45,347 bases of DNA from Oceanimonas sp052119705 (GCF_052119705.1 NZ_JBGQOP010000026.1:1-45347), one strand, 5' to 3'. Shown: positions 34,417-43,421, numbered from the stretch's first letter. The notes: generated by a model not told the origin, from the letters alone. Made by a program: numbers and translations.

Positions 34417-34518
34417 TTTATGCTCCTGTTATGCTCGAATATATGCCCACTCCAAGGTCATAAATATAACTCAGCACCAGCAAAAGCTGTATGGCTCGCG
34501 TGAGGTAACCCCGCTTTT

Positions 34519-34546
34519 CTCAGCGCTCAGCGCTTAACGCTCAGCG
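34519..34546. repeat. CTCAGCG heptamer tract
   Basis: CTCAGCG, CTCAGCG, CTTAACG, CTCAGCG run consecutively in the 214-nt gap between the DUF3108 and CbiM-like genes (both minus strand). The gap also holds GTCAGCTAGCAGCTG at about 34565-34579. Confidence 0.75.
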
Positions 34547-34630
34547 CGACCAGAATGACATGTGTCAGCTAGCAGCTGCAGAACTATCTAGAAGAGCCAA
34601 GCTCATCCATGGGCTGTTAGTTTTTGGCTG

Positions 34631-35329
34631 TTATTTTTTAACCAGGCTATAGCTGAGCTTATCCAAGGTGACGGTGACCGACAGCTGGCGATTTTCCACA
34701 TGGCTAATTTGTATTAATTGATAATCTAATGCCGGTGCTACCCAAAAGCGCGTTTTACGTTTACTGTTACCGCGGTCCCGCTCCACAATCAAACTTTCAT
34801 AAGGGCCGATACCGGTATTCACCACTTCTTTGCCGACCACATTAAAGGTGGTTATCTTAATTTCGCCATCACGCGCTATCGGGTAGGTTAACGTCGTTTT
34901 GCCAGCCATTAAGTCGCAACGGGCTTCAAAGAAAAAACTCACCGGATCAAAAGCCTCTCCGTTAGTAGGGACTAACTTATCACCGTGTTTATCCTGAAAC
35001 AGCGCCATCTTGGTCTTTTGGTCAAACACCAGCCGTTCTTCATTACGCGTACCTAGGTATTTGGTTTTATAGCTAAAGGTTTGGGGGGTGGCGGTACAGT
35101 TTTTCCAGCTAAAGCTGGCTTGTTGATCCACGTCTAACAGCCAGTGCGCCAGCGAAAAGTGCACATTATAGTTACCCTTATTACGGTCAATTTTTAAGGT
35201 ATTCACGCCGCGGGTTTTGTCACCATTGAGTAGCACACTATATTCAGCACTTAAATGATCAATATCTTGGGCGAAAGCCGAGGCACTGGTGAGTACCAGC
35301 GTCAGTAGCCATAAAAATGGTTTGGTCAT
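34631..35329 (-). CDS. DUF3108 periplasmic protein
   Basis: The protein has 232 aa with a cleavable signal (to SASAFA). The mature part is beta-rich, with DHLSAEYSVLLNGDKTRGVNTL, FSYKTKYLGTRNEERLVFD and RKTRFWVAPALDYQLIQISH, the pattern of DUF3108 proteins. Function is unknown. The start at 35329 has AAGGA about 7 nt upstream; the ATG at 35335 would overlap that site. It lies downstream of the MFS gene on the same strand with a 54-nt gap. Confidence 0.8.
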   Translation of the reverse strand: MTKPFLWLLTLVLTSASAFAQDIDHLSAEYSVLLNGDKTRGVNTLKIDRNKGNYNVHFSLAHWLLDVDQQASFSWKNCTATPQTFSYKTKYLGTRNEERLVFDQKTKMALFQDKHGDKLVPTNGEAFDPVSFFFEARCDLMAGKTTLTYPIARDGEIKITTFNVVGKEVVNTGIGPYESLIVERDRGNSKRKTRFWVAPALDYQLIQISHVENRQLSVTVTLDKLSYSLVKK

Positions 35330-35383
35330 CAACATTTCCTTATCTGGGTCTCTGCCTGTGTGACGTTTAGCTATCTTGAATCG

Positions 35384-36700
35384 CTAGAGATTTTGCACAT
35401 CTGGTAAGCGTTGTGCCAACCATACACCAACTAGACCTAACAAAGAAAATACCAAGATCACCACGAAATTAGAGAATAATGCCAGCAACATGCTCAAGGC
35501 GCCGACCAGCAGTAATAATATGCCCATCAGCGTATTACTCACCGCCACATAATCGGTGCGTCTATTTCCGCCCGCCAAATCCACTAAATAGGTTTTTCGC
35601 CCGACTCGTACTCCGGCATGAGCGACACTCAAGATAAACACCACAATGGCAAAGTAGCCACTAAAAGTGCTGCCAGACCATAAACTTAAATGCAGCCAAA
35701 CCACTAACCCCAGTATCGATGCTAAGGTGGCCGCCCATTGCATCACGCGCTTAGAGGAGTAATCTGCCAGCCGGCCCCATACCCAGCTACTGACAAATTG
35801 GGCCAAGCCTTGCGCTATCACTAAGCCGCCCAACACTTGCATGCGGCTATCTTCGGCTTGCGCCAACAACACATAATAAGGCGTCACCAAAGCCGTGGAT
35901 AATAGCAAGGTGCGCACCACTAAAAAGCGAGCAAAATTGGCATCTTCTTGTACTAATTTCAGGCTTGACCAAGCTTGGCGCCAGCCATTTACGCCGCCAG
36001 AGGTAGCACCCGGTTCCTCAACTATGGCCCAGTAGCAAAGCATGCCAAGCCCCCACACTCCAGCCGCCAACAGCAAAATAGTCGCATAACCCCACACCGG
36101 AATATCATTTAAACGACTCAGTACTAAGCCAAATACCAGCCCTATACCACCGGCCCAACTGGCACCCAAGCCCGTCACCTTGCCCCGCTCGCGCTTTGGC
36201 ACCGTCTTACCTAACACGTCTTTAGCGGCAATAGAGCACAAGCCTCGGGACACACTCATTACCGTCAATAAGCCCAATAATAAACAGCCCGCCACCCAAC
36301 CCGAGCTAAGCATGGCCACCACCGCCATCAGCACCAAGCATAAGGCTTGCAAGCCTGCGCCCCACAGCCAGGCGCTTTTTCGATAAGGCATGCGCCGCAC
36401 ATAAGCGCCCAACATAATTTGCGGCAGCATGGAGCCACTTTCACGTATGGGCACCAGCCAGCCGATAAGCCACACAGGTGCGCCTAATGCTTGAAACAGC
36501 CAAGGTAATACGGTTTTAGCATTGGTCATCAGCTCGCTCAAGGCACTGGCCACTTGAGCCAGGATTAACTTGCTGCGATTACCTTTCACCACTTGGCAGT
36601 CTGCATCGGGAATATCTTGGCATAGGCGAGTATCATCCTCAGACAGTATTATCTGCCACATAGCGCGGGGCGCGGTCTGGCTGGGGCGTTTAAATGTCAT
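35384..36700 (-). CDS. Major facilitator superfamily transporter
   Basis: The protein has 438 aa. A soluble N-terminal extension of about 40 residues (including ILSEDDTRLCQDIPDADC) comes before about 12 membrane segments. The MFS loop motif is seen as LGAYVRRMPYRKSAW between segments 2 and 3, with GKTVPKRERGKVTGLGAS later. The ATG at 36700 has GAGGGA 5 nt upstream; the GTG at 36712 lies within it. Substrate is unknown. The Cys-containing N-terminal extension is unusual for MFS. It is divergent from crbR. Confidence 0.82.
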   Translation of the reverse strand: MTFKRPSQTAPRAMWQIILSEDDTRLCQDIPDADCQVVKGNRSKLILAQVASALSELMTNAKTVLPWLFQALGAPVWLIGWLVPIRESGSMLPQIMLGAYVRRMPYRKSAWLWGAGLQALCLVLMAVVAMLSSGWVAGCLLLGLLTVMSVSRGLCSIAAKDVLGKTVPKRERGKVTGLGASWAGGIGLVFGLVLSRLNDIPVWGYATILLLAAGVWGLGMLCYWAIVEEPGATSGGVNGWRQAWSSLKLVQEDANFARFLVVRTLLLSTALVTPYYVLLAQAEDSRMQVLGGLVIAQGLAQFVSSWVWGRLADYSSKRVMQWAATLASILGLVVWLHLSLWSGSTFSGYFAIVVFILSVAHAGVRVGRKTYLVDLAGGNRRTDYVAVSNTLMGILLLLVGALSMLLALFSNFVVILVFSLLGLVGVWLAQRLPDVQNL

Positions 36701-36824
36701 GCATTCCCTCACGGATCACGAAAATCGATTCATCTGGTTCTCAGTTTACGCTTAAGACCTTATGATTATGAGTCATTAGGCTCTCTTTTATGAACCGCAT
36801 GCAGACCCAAGGACTCAATAACTC

Positions 36825-37454
36825 ATGGACACAGGCTATCGCATTATTATTGCCGATGATCATCCTTTGTTTCGCAATGCGCTGCACTTAGCCGTCAGCC
36901 AGGCGGTAACGGGCGTTGTACTACAGGAAGTAGACTGTATCGATCAATTAATGCAGCTATTAGCCGAGCAGACTGAGGTGGACTTATTATTGCTGGACTT
37001 GAAGATGCCAGGCGCCAGTGGTTTTTCCGCCCTTGCCAGCTTGCGCCATCTTTACCCTGAGCTACCTGTGGTCATCGTCTCAGCCACCGAAGAGCCCGCA
37101 GTGGTGCAGCAAGCCATGCATTTTGGCGCCATGGGTTTTATTCCTAAATCCACGCCGCTGCCGGCGTTAGTCGCCGCCTTGCACGCCATTTTAGCCGGTG
37201 ATACTTGGTTTCCGGTCGGTGTTAGCCTAACGGCGGCACCTGCGGATAACATTGCCGAGCGCCTCGCCAGCCTCACACCTCAGCAGTTTAAGGTGCTGGC
37301 TATGCTGTCTGAAGGCAAATTAAACAAGCAAATTGCCTTTGAGCTGAGCGTCTCCGAAGCCACGGTTAAGGCCCACGTTACCGCCATCTTTCGCAAACTC
37401 AACGTGCAAAATCGTACCCAAGCGGTGATCGCCATGTCGCAGATGAGTGAATAG
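36825..37454 (+). CDS. crbR: CrbR-like LuxR-family response regulator
   Basis: The protein has 209 aa. The receiver domain (1-120) has the acidic pair Asp11-Asp12, phosphoacceptor Asp58 in LLLLDLKMPG, and Lys in IPKSTPL. The C-terminal LuxR helix-turn-helix (about 142-205) reads LTPQQFKVLAMLSEGKLNKQIAFELSVSEATVKAHV. Its neighbour at 37529-40993 is a transporter-linked sensor kinase, the pair known in Vibrio as CrbS/CrbR and in Pseudomonas as MxtR/ErdR, which turn on acetyl-CoA synthetase and acetate use. Here the two are convergent. The last codons merge with a GTGAATA repeat arm. Confidence 0.82.
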   Translation: MDTGYRIIIADDHPLFRNALHLAVSQAVTGVVLQEVDCIDQLMQLLAEQTEVDLLLLDLKMPGASGFSALASLRHLYPELPVVIVSATEEPAVVQQAMHFGAMGFIPKSTPLPALVAALHAILAGDTWFPVGVSLTAAPADNIAERLASLTPQQFKVLAMLSEGKLNKQIAFELSVSEATVKAHVTAIFRKLNVQNRTQAVIAMSQMSE

Positions 37455-37525
37455 TGAATAGAGAATAGGGAGCAGGGAAAGTCCCTATTCCCTATATTCC
37501 CTATATTCCCTATTCCCAGCTCACC
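37447..37525. repeat. Two-armed GTGAATA/GGGAATA repeat between convergent crbR and crbS
   Basis: The left arm runs from 37447: GTGAATA, GTGAATA, GAGAATA, GGGAGCA, GGGA. The right arm on the minus strand from 37524 reads GTGAGCT, GGGAATA, then GGGAATATA twice and GGGAATA. GAATAGGGA/TCCCTATTC pair perfectly. The crbR stop TAG (37452-37454) lies in the first unit, and the crbS stop is 3-4 nt beyond the right arm. Confidence 0.82.
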
Positions 37526-37528
37526 GCA

Positions 37529-40500
37529 TTAAACCAAATGCTGCAACAGCGCCCTTAGCTTCATGGGTTTTACGGGTTTACTTAAATAGCTTAAATTCAA
37601 TTGCTGCAACTGGGCTTGCAGCTCGGGCTGGCGGTCGGCGCTGATGATCACAGTCGGCACCCGCCCATATTCTTGATGCAAGTGAGCCACCACCTCAACG
37701 CCAATTTCACCGGCGTCCAAGTGATAATCCGACAGTATCACTTCAGGCAAAAAGCCGTCTTGATAATGCAGATCGGCCGCCGCCGCATTAAGCGCTAAGC
37801 GTACCTCACAGCCCCAACGGCCGAGCAGGCTGCCCATGGCAGTTAAAATATCCGCCTCATTATCGATACACAGCACCTTTAAGCCGACTAATTGGCTAGG
37901 AGAAGCACTGCCAAGATCGGTGGGCAAAGAAGCAGACTTACCACGCCCCACCGCAGATCGCGGTACCGTCACGCTAAACACAGAGCCTTTGCCTTCGGTG
38001 GAACGCACCGCCAAACTGTGGCCCAGCATCACCGCCAAACCTTGCGCTATGGCCAACCCTAATCCTAAGCCTTGTTGATATTGGCGTTGGCCGTGCTCTA
38101 GGCGCATAAATTCATCAAAGATAGCGCCTTGTTTATCGGCGGCAATGCCAGGGCCGTTATCCCAGACCTCCAAGCACAAGCTGTTGCCCCTATGACGGGC
38201 GCCCAGCAACACCCGACCGCCCGGATTATAACGCAGCGCATTGGTGAGAAAGTTTTGTAAGATGCGGCGCAATAAGCGCGGATCACTGTGCACACCCAAG
38301 TGGCTGTTTACGACACCAAGGCGTCCTCCGTCTTGCTCCACTAGCACACCAAATTCGACCTTTAGGGTGTCAAATAGCTCAGCCAACGCAAAGTCGGTGG
38401 GCTTGGCGGTCAGCGTGCCCGACTCGAGACGCGACATATCCAATAAGTCGCCAATTAAGTCTTCTGCTGCCACCAAGGATCTGTCGATATGACCGGCTAG
38501 GCGACGACTTTCATCATCATGAGAGGTTTCTAGCCACGAAGAGGCAAATAGCTTGGCGGCATTGAGCGGTTGCATTAGATCATGGCTCACCGCCGCTAAG
38601 AAACGGCTCTTGGAGGCACTGAGTTTTTCCGCCTCAAAGGTAGCCGCCAGCAATTGCTGGTTCACGGTCGACAGCTCATGGGTGCGTTCGGCCACCCTGG
38701 CCTCCAACTGCAGATTGGTGTCTTTTAGCAATTGCTCCGCTTGGCGAAAGGCAGTGATGTCATTAAAGGTCATCACGAAGCCACCGCCCGGCATGGGGTT
38801 GCCCTGCACCTCAATCACCCGGCCATCGGCGCGGGTACGCGATGAGATATGCGACGACCCAGCCCGCATATACCTCAGTCTGCGCTCCACCTGCTGCGCT
38901 ACGGCACCCGAACCACATAGGCCGCGTTCGGCGTTATAACGAATAATATCGGCGATGGGCCGCCCCACTTGAATAAGACTCATGGGGTAGCCAAACAGCT
39001 CTATATAACGCCGATTCCAGGCCACAAGATTGAGCTCTTTATCGACTACAGAAATGCCTTGGCCTATGTGCTCGATGGCGCCTTGTAATAGGCGGCGATT
39101 AAAACGAAACACATCGCCTGCTTCATCCACTATGGTAGCCAGCTCATCCAGCTCCATGGAGCGGCCTTGCAAGGCCGAGGCCAATACTAGGCGCGCCGAT
39201 GAGGCGCCAAATACACCGGCCAACACCCGCTCGGTGTGGCGAATAAGGCTAGCGGGCGCTTGCATACTGCCATCGAGCGTTCCCTGCTCACCGGCGTAGC
39301 GAGAAAAAGCGCGGCTCACGCGGGCCGCGCCCACAAAGCGCGAGGCCAGCTGCTCCAACTCTTGTACCGACACCTTGGCGCGATACACACCGCCGTCATC
39401 TTTATGCTGACGCCCCACGAAAGCCGCCGCTTGTAAGCGCTCGCTTACCGTAGACATGGACCACCAAGAGCCTAATAAGTAGGCGATTAAGTTAAACACT
39501 AGGCTTAAGAAAATGCCCCACGTAACCGGACTCATGTCTGCAACCGCGCCCCATTGCGGTGGCGTTAACAGCCAAAGCAAGACGTTGCTGTTGGCATCAC
39601 CGGCAAAAAAACCGGTTTCGGCCATCAGGTTTAGCAGCCACATCAGCATGCCGAGGCTTAAGCCCCAATAGGCACCGCGCCGGTTGCCACCGCGCCAAAA
39701 TAAACCCAGTACCAAGGCTGGAATAAACTGGGCGATAGCGGCAAAGCTCAAATAACCAATGCGCGATAAGCTGTCGATGTCGCCTAACCATAAGAACACC
39801 AGCCAAGCGGTGACCATGATCACCACTATGGTGGCGCGTCGCACCTTGAGCAACAGCTGTGCCACGTCATTAAAGTCGGCGCCCTGTACTTGGCGACGGC
39901 GCAAGATCATCGGCAACACCAGATCATTACTGACCATGATGGCCAGCGCGATAATAGAAATAATCATCATGCCGGTGGCCGCCGAGGCGCCACCAATAAA
40001 GGCCAACACCGCCAAGCCCGGCTGCCCTTGCGCCAGCGGCAAGCTAATAACATAAGTATCCGGTGAGGCATCTACCGGCAACCACTGTTGGCCGGCCAGT
40101 GCCAACGGCAACACAAACAGCGCCATTAACAATAAATACACCGGAAATAAGCGCCGCGCCCAGTGCAAGTCGGCGGAGCCATGGCTTTCGACCACAGTCA
40201 CATGAAACTGGCGCGGCAGGCAGATCACGGCACTCATAGACAAGAGCGTATACACGGCCATGTCGAGCAAATTTGCGCCGCTCACTTGGGTAAAGCTACT
40301 GATCACCTGCTCGGTGATCATGACCCGCTCTTGATTGGGGTAAGCCACAATCAACCAGAGCGCGAAGCCCCCCACCACAATAAAGGCCACTAACTTGACC
40401 ACGGACTCCACGGCAATCGCCACCATAACGCCGCGCTGGTGCTCGGTGGCATCAATATGGCGGGTGCCAAACAGCAAGATAAACACGCTGAATAATACGG

Positions 40501-40993
40501 TGACCATAAACGCCACTTGGCTGGCATTTTGGCCATCATTGCCCACTACATCGGGCGCCACTAAGTGCAGCCCCATAACGATGGCTTTGAGTTGTAAGGC
40601 GATATAAGGCAAGACGCCGACGATGGCGATCAAGGTCACGTACACGGCTAAACGTTGGGACTTGCCGTAGCGGGCGGCAATAAAATCCGCAATTGAAGTA
40701 ATGTGCTCACGCTTGGCCACGTCAATCAGGCGCGCCAAAAAAGGGCCCGCTAAGGTAAACATCAAGATGGGGCCGAGATAAATAGAAAAGTAAGACCAGT
40801 TATCTGTGGTGGCTTGGCCGACGGTGCCAAAAAAGCTCCACGACGAGCAATACACCGCCAGCGATAAGCTATAAAGCAGAGGCCGCAGTCGACCGCCTTC
40901 ATGGCCAACCTTAGTCTTATCACCCAGCCAAGCGCACAAAAACAACACCGCCAAATAGGCCAATGCGATATTAATGACGGTCCAACCCTGCAT
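37529..40993 (-). CDS. crbS: CrbS-like hybrid sensor kinase with an SLC5 transporter domain
   Basis: The protein has 1154 aa. The N-terminal about 500 residues form a sodium/solute symporter (SLC5/SSS) domain with some 13 membrane segments (GNNRSSF-type blocks such as FWRGGNRRGAYWGLSLG). A linker of the STAC type (about 510-600), a PAS domain (about 640-760), a coiled coil, then HisKA with His804 in AAVSHDLMQPLNAAKLF follow. The ATPase domain has NALRYNPGG, DNGPGIA and GLGLGLAI, and a receiver carries Asp1089 (ILSDYHLDAGE). This domain order is that of CrbS/MxtR, which control acetate metabolism with CrbR. AAAAGGGA lies 7-8 nt before the ATG. Confidence 0.85.
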   Translation of the reverse strand: MQGWTVINIALAYLAVLFLCAWLGDKTKVGHEGGRLRPLLYSLSLAVYCSSWSFFGTVGQATTDNWSYFSIYLGPILMFTLAGPFLARLIDVAKREHITSIADFIAARYGKSQRLAVYVTLIAIVGVLPYIALQLKAIVMGLHLVAPDVVGNDGQNASQVAFMVTVLFSVFILLFGTRHIDATEHQRGVMVAIAVESVVKLVAFIVVGGFALWLIVAYPNQERVMITEQVISSFTQVSGANLLDMAVYTLLSMSAVICLPRQFHVTVVESHGSADLHWARRLFPVYLLLMALFVLPLALAGQQWLPVDASPDTYVISLPLAQGQPGLAVLAFIGGASAATGMMIISIIALAIMVSNDLVLPMILRRRQVQGADFNDVAQLLLKVRRATIVVIMVTAWLVFLWLGDIDSLSRIGYLSFAAIAQFIPALVLGLFWRGGNRRGAYWGLSLGMLMWLLNLMAETGFFAGDANSNVLLWLLTPPQWGAVADMSPVTWGIFLSLVFNLIAYLLGSWWSMSTVSERLQAAAFVGRQHKDDGGVYRAKVSVQELEQLASRFVGAARVSRAFSRYAGEQGTLDGSMQAPASLIRHTERVLAGVFGASSARLVLASALQGRSMELDELATIVDEAGDVFRFNRRLLQGAIEHIGQGISVVDKELNLVAWNRRYIELFGYPMSLIQVGRPIADIIRYNAERGLCGSGAVAQQVERRLRYMRAGSSHISSRTRADGRVIEVQGNPMPGGGFVMTFNDITAFRQAEQLLKDTNLQLEARVAERTHELSTVNQQLLAATFEAEKLSASKSRFLAAVSHDLMQPLNAAKLFASSWLETSHDDESRRLAGHIDRSLVAAEDLIGDLLDMSRLESGTLTAKPTDFALAELFDTLKVEFGVLVEQDGGRLGVVNSHLGVHSDPRLLRRILQNFLTNALRYNPGGRVLLGARHRGNSLCLEVWDNGPGIAADKQGAIFDEFMRLEHGQRQYQQGLGLGLAIAQGLAVMLGHSLAVRSTEGKGSVFSVTVPRSAVGRGKSASLPTDLGSASPSQLVGLKVLCIDNEADILTAMGSLLGRWGCEVRLALNAAAADLHYQDGFLPEVILSDYHLDAGEIGVEVVAHLHQEYGRVPTVIISADRQPELQAQLQQLNLSYLSKPVKPMKLRALLQHLV

Positions 40994-41014
40994 TTAGGTT
41001 CCCTTTTATGAAGC

Positions 41015-41119
41015 GTGAGGGGTGAATAGCAAGAGCAAGAGCAAGAGCAAGAGCAAGAGCAAACACTAAATCTGCAAACTGGGTGTTTTACGCCTTACGC
41101 CTCACACCCTACTTCTCAC
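41015..41119. repeat. Composite heptamer and AAGAGC repeat between hcaT-like gene and crbS
   Basis: The left arm has GTGAGGG and GTGAATA (41015-41028), then five perfect AAGAGC hexamers (41031-41060). The right arm, on the minus strand from 41119 back to 41085, has five exact heptamers: GTGAGAA, GTAGGGT, GTGAGGC, GTAAGGC, GTAAAAC. The first supplies the last residues and the second the stop codon of the HcaT-like gene. The hexamer insert is unlike the heptamers elsewhere. Confidence 0.82.
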
Positions 41120-42290
41120 ACGTCTGCGCCACTAATGGCCTCTGTAATAACCAAAATACCGGCAGCACCAGCGCCGCCATCAACCAAAATACTCGCCCCG
41201 CCCAAGCAGGATACAAGTAACCCGACAACGCCAACAAGAGCGCCACCATTAAGCCCATGGCTAAGGCGGCATATAGCGCCTGCGCCCCCGCTGCAGTATG
41301 GGGCGCTAAATCGCGACTAATATAACGAATTGCGCCTAAGTGACTGAAACAAAAGCTGCCCGCATGCAGCAGTTGCGCGGCTATTAACCAAGCCAACTCG
41401 GTGGTTGCGCCTAAAATCCCCCATCTTACTAGCGCGCATCCGGCGCCAAGCAATAATAAATGCCGCGCACTCAAATGGGAAAAGATGCGCTGATTGCAGG
41501 CCAAAACGAGGATCTCCGCCAATACCCCTAAGCCCCATAAGTAGCCCACCGTGCTGGTGGCATAGCCTTGCTGCTGCCAATAAAGGGCGCTAAAGCCATA
41601 GTAGAAAGCATGACTGCCTTGCAATAATGCCACTATTAATAAAAATCTCGGCATGCAGTCTCTGCGCCACACAGTGCTAAGCCCCTCGCCTTTTGGCTCA
41701 TTAGCGCCCGACATCGGCTTAGGGCTCACCGGCACTAGGCTCATCAGAGTCAAACCCAACAAGGCCAGCAGCCATAAATGCAAGATCCAGTCTACTCCGT
41801 AGTGGGCGCTCACTTGACCCACCAAGATATTAGCCACGATAAAGGCCAAAGAACCCCATAAACGCGCGCGGCCATAATCCAAACGCACCTGCACTATATA
41901 GCGGCTGGCTAAGGTGTCGTTGAGCGGGATCAGTGCCGGATAGAAAAAATTCAGTAGCAGCATCAACAGCCAAAGGTAAAGCCCAGAGTCTATCCAGTAA
42001 AAAGCCAATCCGCAGCATAAACTAATGCAGGCTAATATACGCAGTGCCGGCTGCAAATGCTGAGCCGTACGCACTTGGCTCATCACCCATAAGTTGCCGA
42101 CGGTGCGCGCCAGCATGCTGGCGCCAAGCAATAGGCCAATGTGGTGAGCAGACACCCCAACACCGTCTAGCCATAGCGACCAATAAGGCAGATAAATACC
42201 GTAGCTAAAATAAAACAGCCCAAACACACCCGCCAGCCAAGTGGCCGGTGAGCAAGCGTTCAGTGCCCAAGCACAGCTACGCATATTCAT
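41109..42290 (-). CDS. hcaT: HcaT-like MFS transporter (LacY/3-phenylpropionate family)
   Basis: The protein has 393 aa (E. coli HcaT 379) with 12 predicted membrane segments. Strong correspondence to HcaT includes FFSYGIYLPYWSLWLDGVG, LDYGRARLWGSLAFIVAN, LLQGSHAFYYGFSALYWQ, GYLWGLGVLAEI and VRWGILGAT. E. coli HcaT is thought to import 3-phenylpropionate, but this is not firmly proven, and no hca catabolic genes are near. The ATG at 42290 has AAAGG 7 nt upstream; an earlier GTG lacks a site. The last codons lie in a heptamer arm. Confidence 0.82.
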   Translation of the reverse strand: MNMRSCAWALNACSPATWLAGVFGLFYFSYGIYLPYWSLWLDGVGVSAHHIGLLLGASMLARTVGNLWVMSQVRTAQHLQPALRILACISLCCGLAFYWIDSGLYLWLLMLLLNFFYPALIPLNDTLASRYIVQVRLDYGRARLWGSLAFIVANILVGQVSAHYGVDWILHLWLLALLGLTLMSLVPVSPKPMSGANEPKGEGLSTVWRRDCMPRFLLIVALLQGSHAFYYGFSALYWQQQGYATSTVGYLWGLGVLAEILVLACNQRIFSHLSARHLLLLGAGCALVRWGILGATTELAWLIAAQLLHAGSFCFSHLGAIRYISRDLAPHTAAGAQALYAALAMGLMVALLLALSGYLYPAWAGRVFWLMAALVLPVFWLLQRPLVAQTCEK

Positions 42291-42375
42291 GTATTTACCT
42301 TTATCACGCACACCACCTTATAATAACGCAATGGAATCACATGACTCTTTACCGTCATGGGCTGATTGGCTCTGC

Positions 42376-42431
42376 TCATTAACTCGCGATCATTAACCAA
42401 TGCTCATTAACCAATGTTCATTAACCAAGAG
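42376..42431 (+). repeat. Four 14-nt repeats forming the leader of the ChaN-like gene
   Basis: Units of 14 nt begin TCATTAA at 42376, 42390, 42404 and 42418. The middle two differ only at the last base (TCATTAACCAATGC/T), and the last ends AAGAG, running into the ribosome-binding site AGAGG. A 14-nt period is two heptamers. There is no opposing arm. Confidence 0.85.
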
Positions 42432-42436
42432 GTATT

Positions 42437-43381
42437 ATGCGCCCTTTATTATGCCGGTTTGCTTTGGCACTGTTCAGCCTATTGCTGATGGGCTGCCAAG
42501 TGACCTCATTATCATCGAGCTATGTGTCAACTTTGAGTCTCAATACGCTTTATGATTATCAACTCAGTGACGCCAAACAGCAGCCGCTCACCCCCATTCA
42601 AGCGGCGGTGCAATTAGCCAGTTTTGATGTGGTGATGGTGGGAGAATTGCACGGTCATCAGGGGATACACCGTTTTCAGGCGGATTTATTCGCCGCTCTG
42701 CTGCAACAACCCCACCCTTGGGCCTTAGCCATGGAGCAATTTAGTCGCGATCATCAAGCAGAGGTAAACCGTTATTTAGCCGGCGAGTTAGGTGAAGAGC
42801 AGTTTATTAAACAAGCCAATGCCTGGCCCAGCTATAAAAGCGATTATCGCGCGCTATTCATGCTGGCAAAAGAGGCCAAAGCACCCGTGATCGCCGCCAA
42901 TGCGCCGCTTAACATAGTGCGCTGCATTGGCAAATTCGGGCCTGAGTATTTGCAGAGATTACCGGCCAAAGAACGGAGCTGGGTGGCCAAACAGCTAACC
43001 CTTGATTCTGATGCCTACAAGGCGCGCTTTATGGCTAATCGTCATCATGGGCAAGCGCCAAGCGAGGCGCAATTTGCCGCCCAAACCAGTTGGGACGACA
43101 CCATGGCCGAAAGTATTAATGACTATCTCGCTCGGCATCCCAGCCAGAGCGTGATGCTCACCCTGGGCCGCTTTCATATTAAGGAGGGATTAGGCACAGT
43201 TCAGCGCCTACAAGCGCGCAATCCCGCACTTAAAATAGCGCTCATTTATCCGGTGACGGCAGATGAAATAGAGACAGAGCCTCAAGCACAGAGCTGGATG
43301 TTAAAAGTGGCCGCCCTGCCGCCCGCGCGCCTTACCGGTGAGCCCTTGCCGACCTTTAGCCTAGGCGAGCCAGAATGTTGA
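42437..43381 (+). CDS. ChaN-family lipoprotein (haem-uptake/Tiki superfamily)
   Basis: The protein has 314 aa. A lipoprotein signal ends in LLLMGC (Cys20). The ChaN domain follows with DVVMVGELHGHQGIHRFQADLF, AMEQFSRDHQAEVNRYL, YRALFMLAKEAKAPVIAANAP, AQTSWDDTMAESINDYL and LTLGRFHIKEGLGT. ChaN of Campylobacter binds paired haems; PhuW in Pseudomonas lies in a haem operon. The conserved Glu and His pattern also resembles TIKI proteases, so haem binding is inferred. No haem-uptake genes are adjacent. GAGG lies just upstream of the ATG. It converges on the cyclase gene. Confidence 0.85.
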   Translation: MRPLLCRFALALFSLLLMGCQVTSLSSSYVSTLSLNTLYDYQLSDAKQQPLTPIQAAVQLASFDVVMVGELHGHQGIHRFQADLFAALLQQPHPWALAMEQFSRDHQAEVNRYLAGELGEEQFIKQANAWPSYKSDYRALFMLAKEAKAPVIAANAPLNIVRCIGKFGPEYLQRLPAKERSWVAKQLTLDSDAYKARFMANRHHGQAPSEAQFAAQTSWDDTMAESINDYLARHPSQSVMLTLGRFHIKEGLGTVQRLQARNPALKIALIYPVTADEIETEPQAQSWMLKVAALPPARLTGEPLPTFSLGEPEC

Positions 43382-43421
43382 GTAAGCGTCGATAAACCGG
43401 CGATTAAACAAATAGCGCCGC

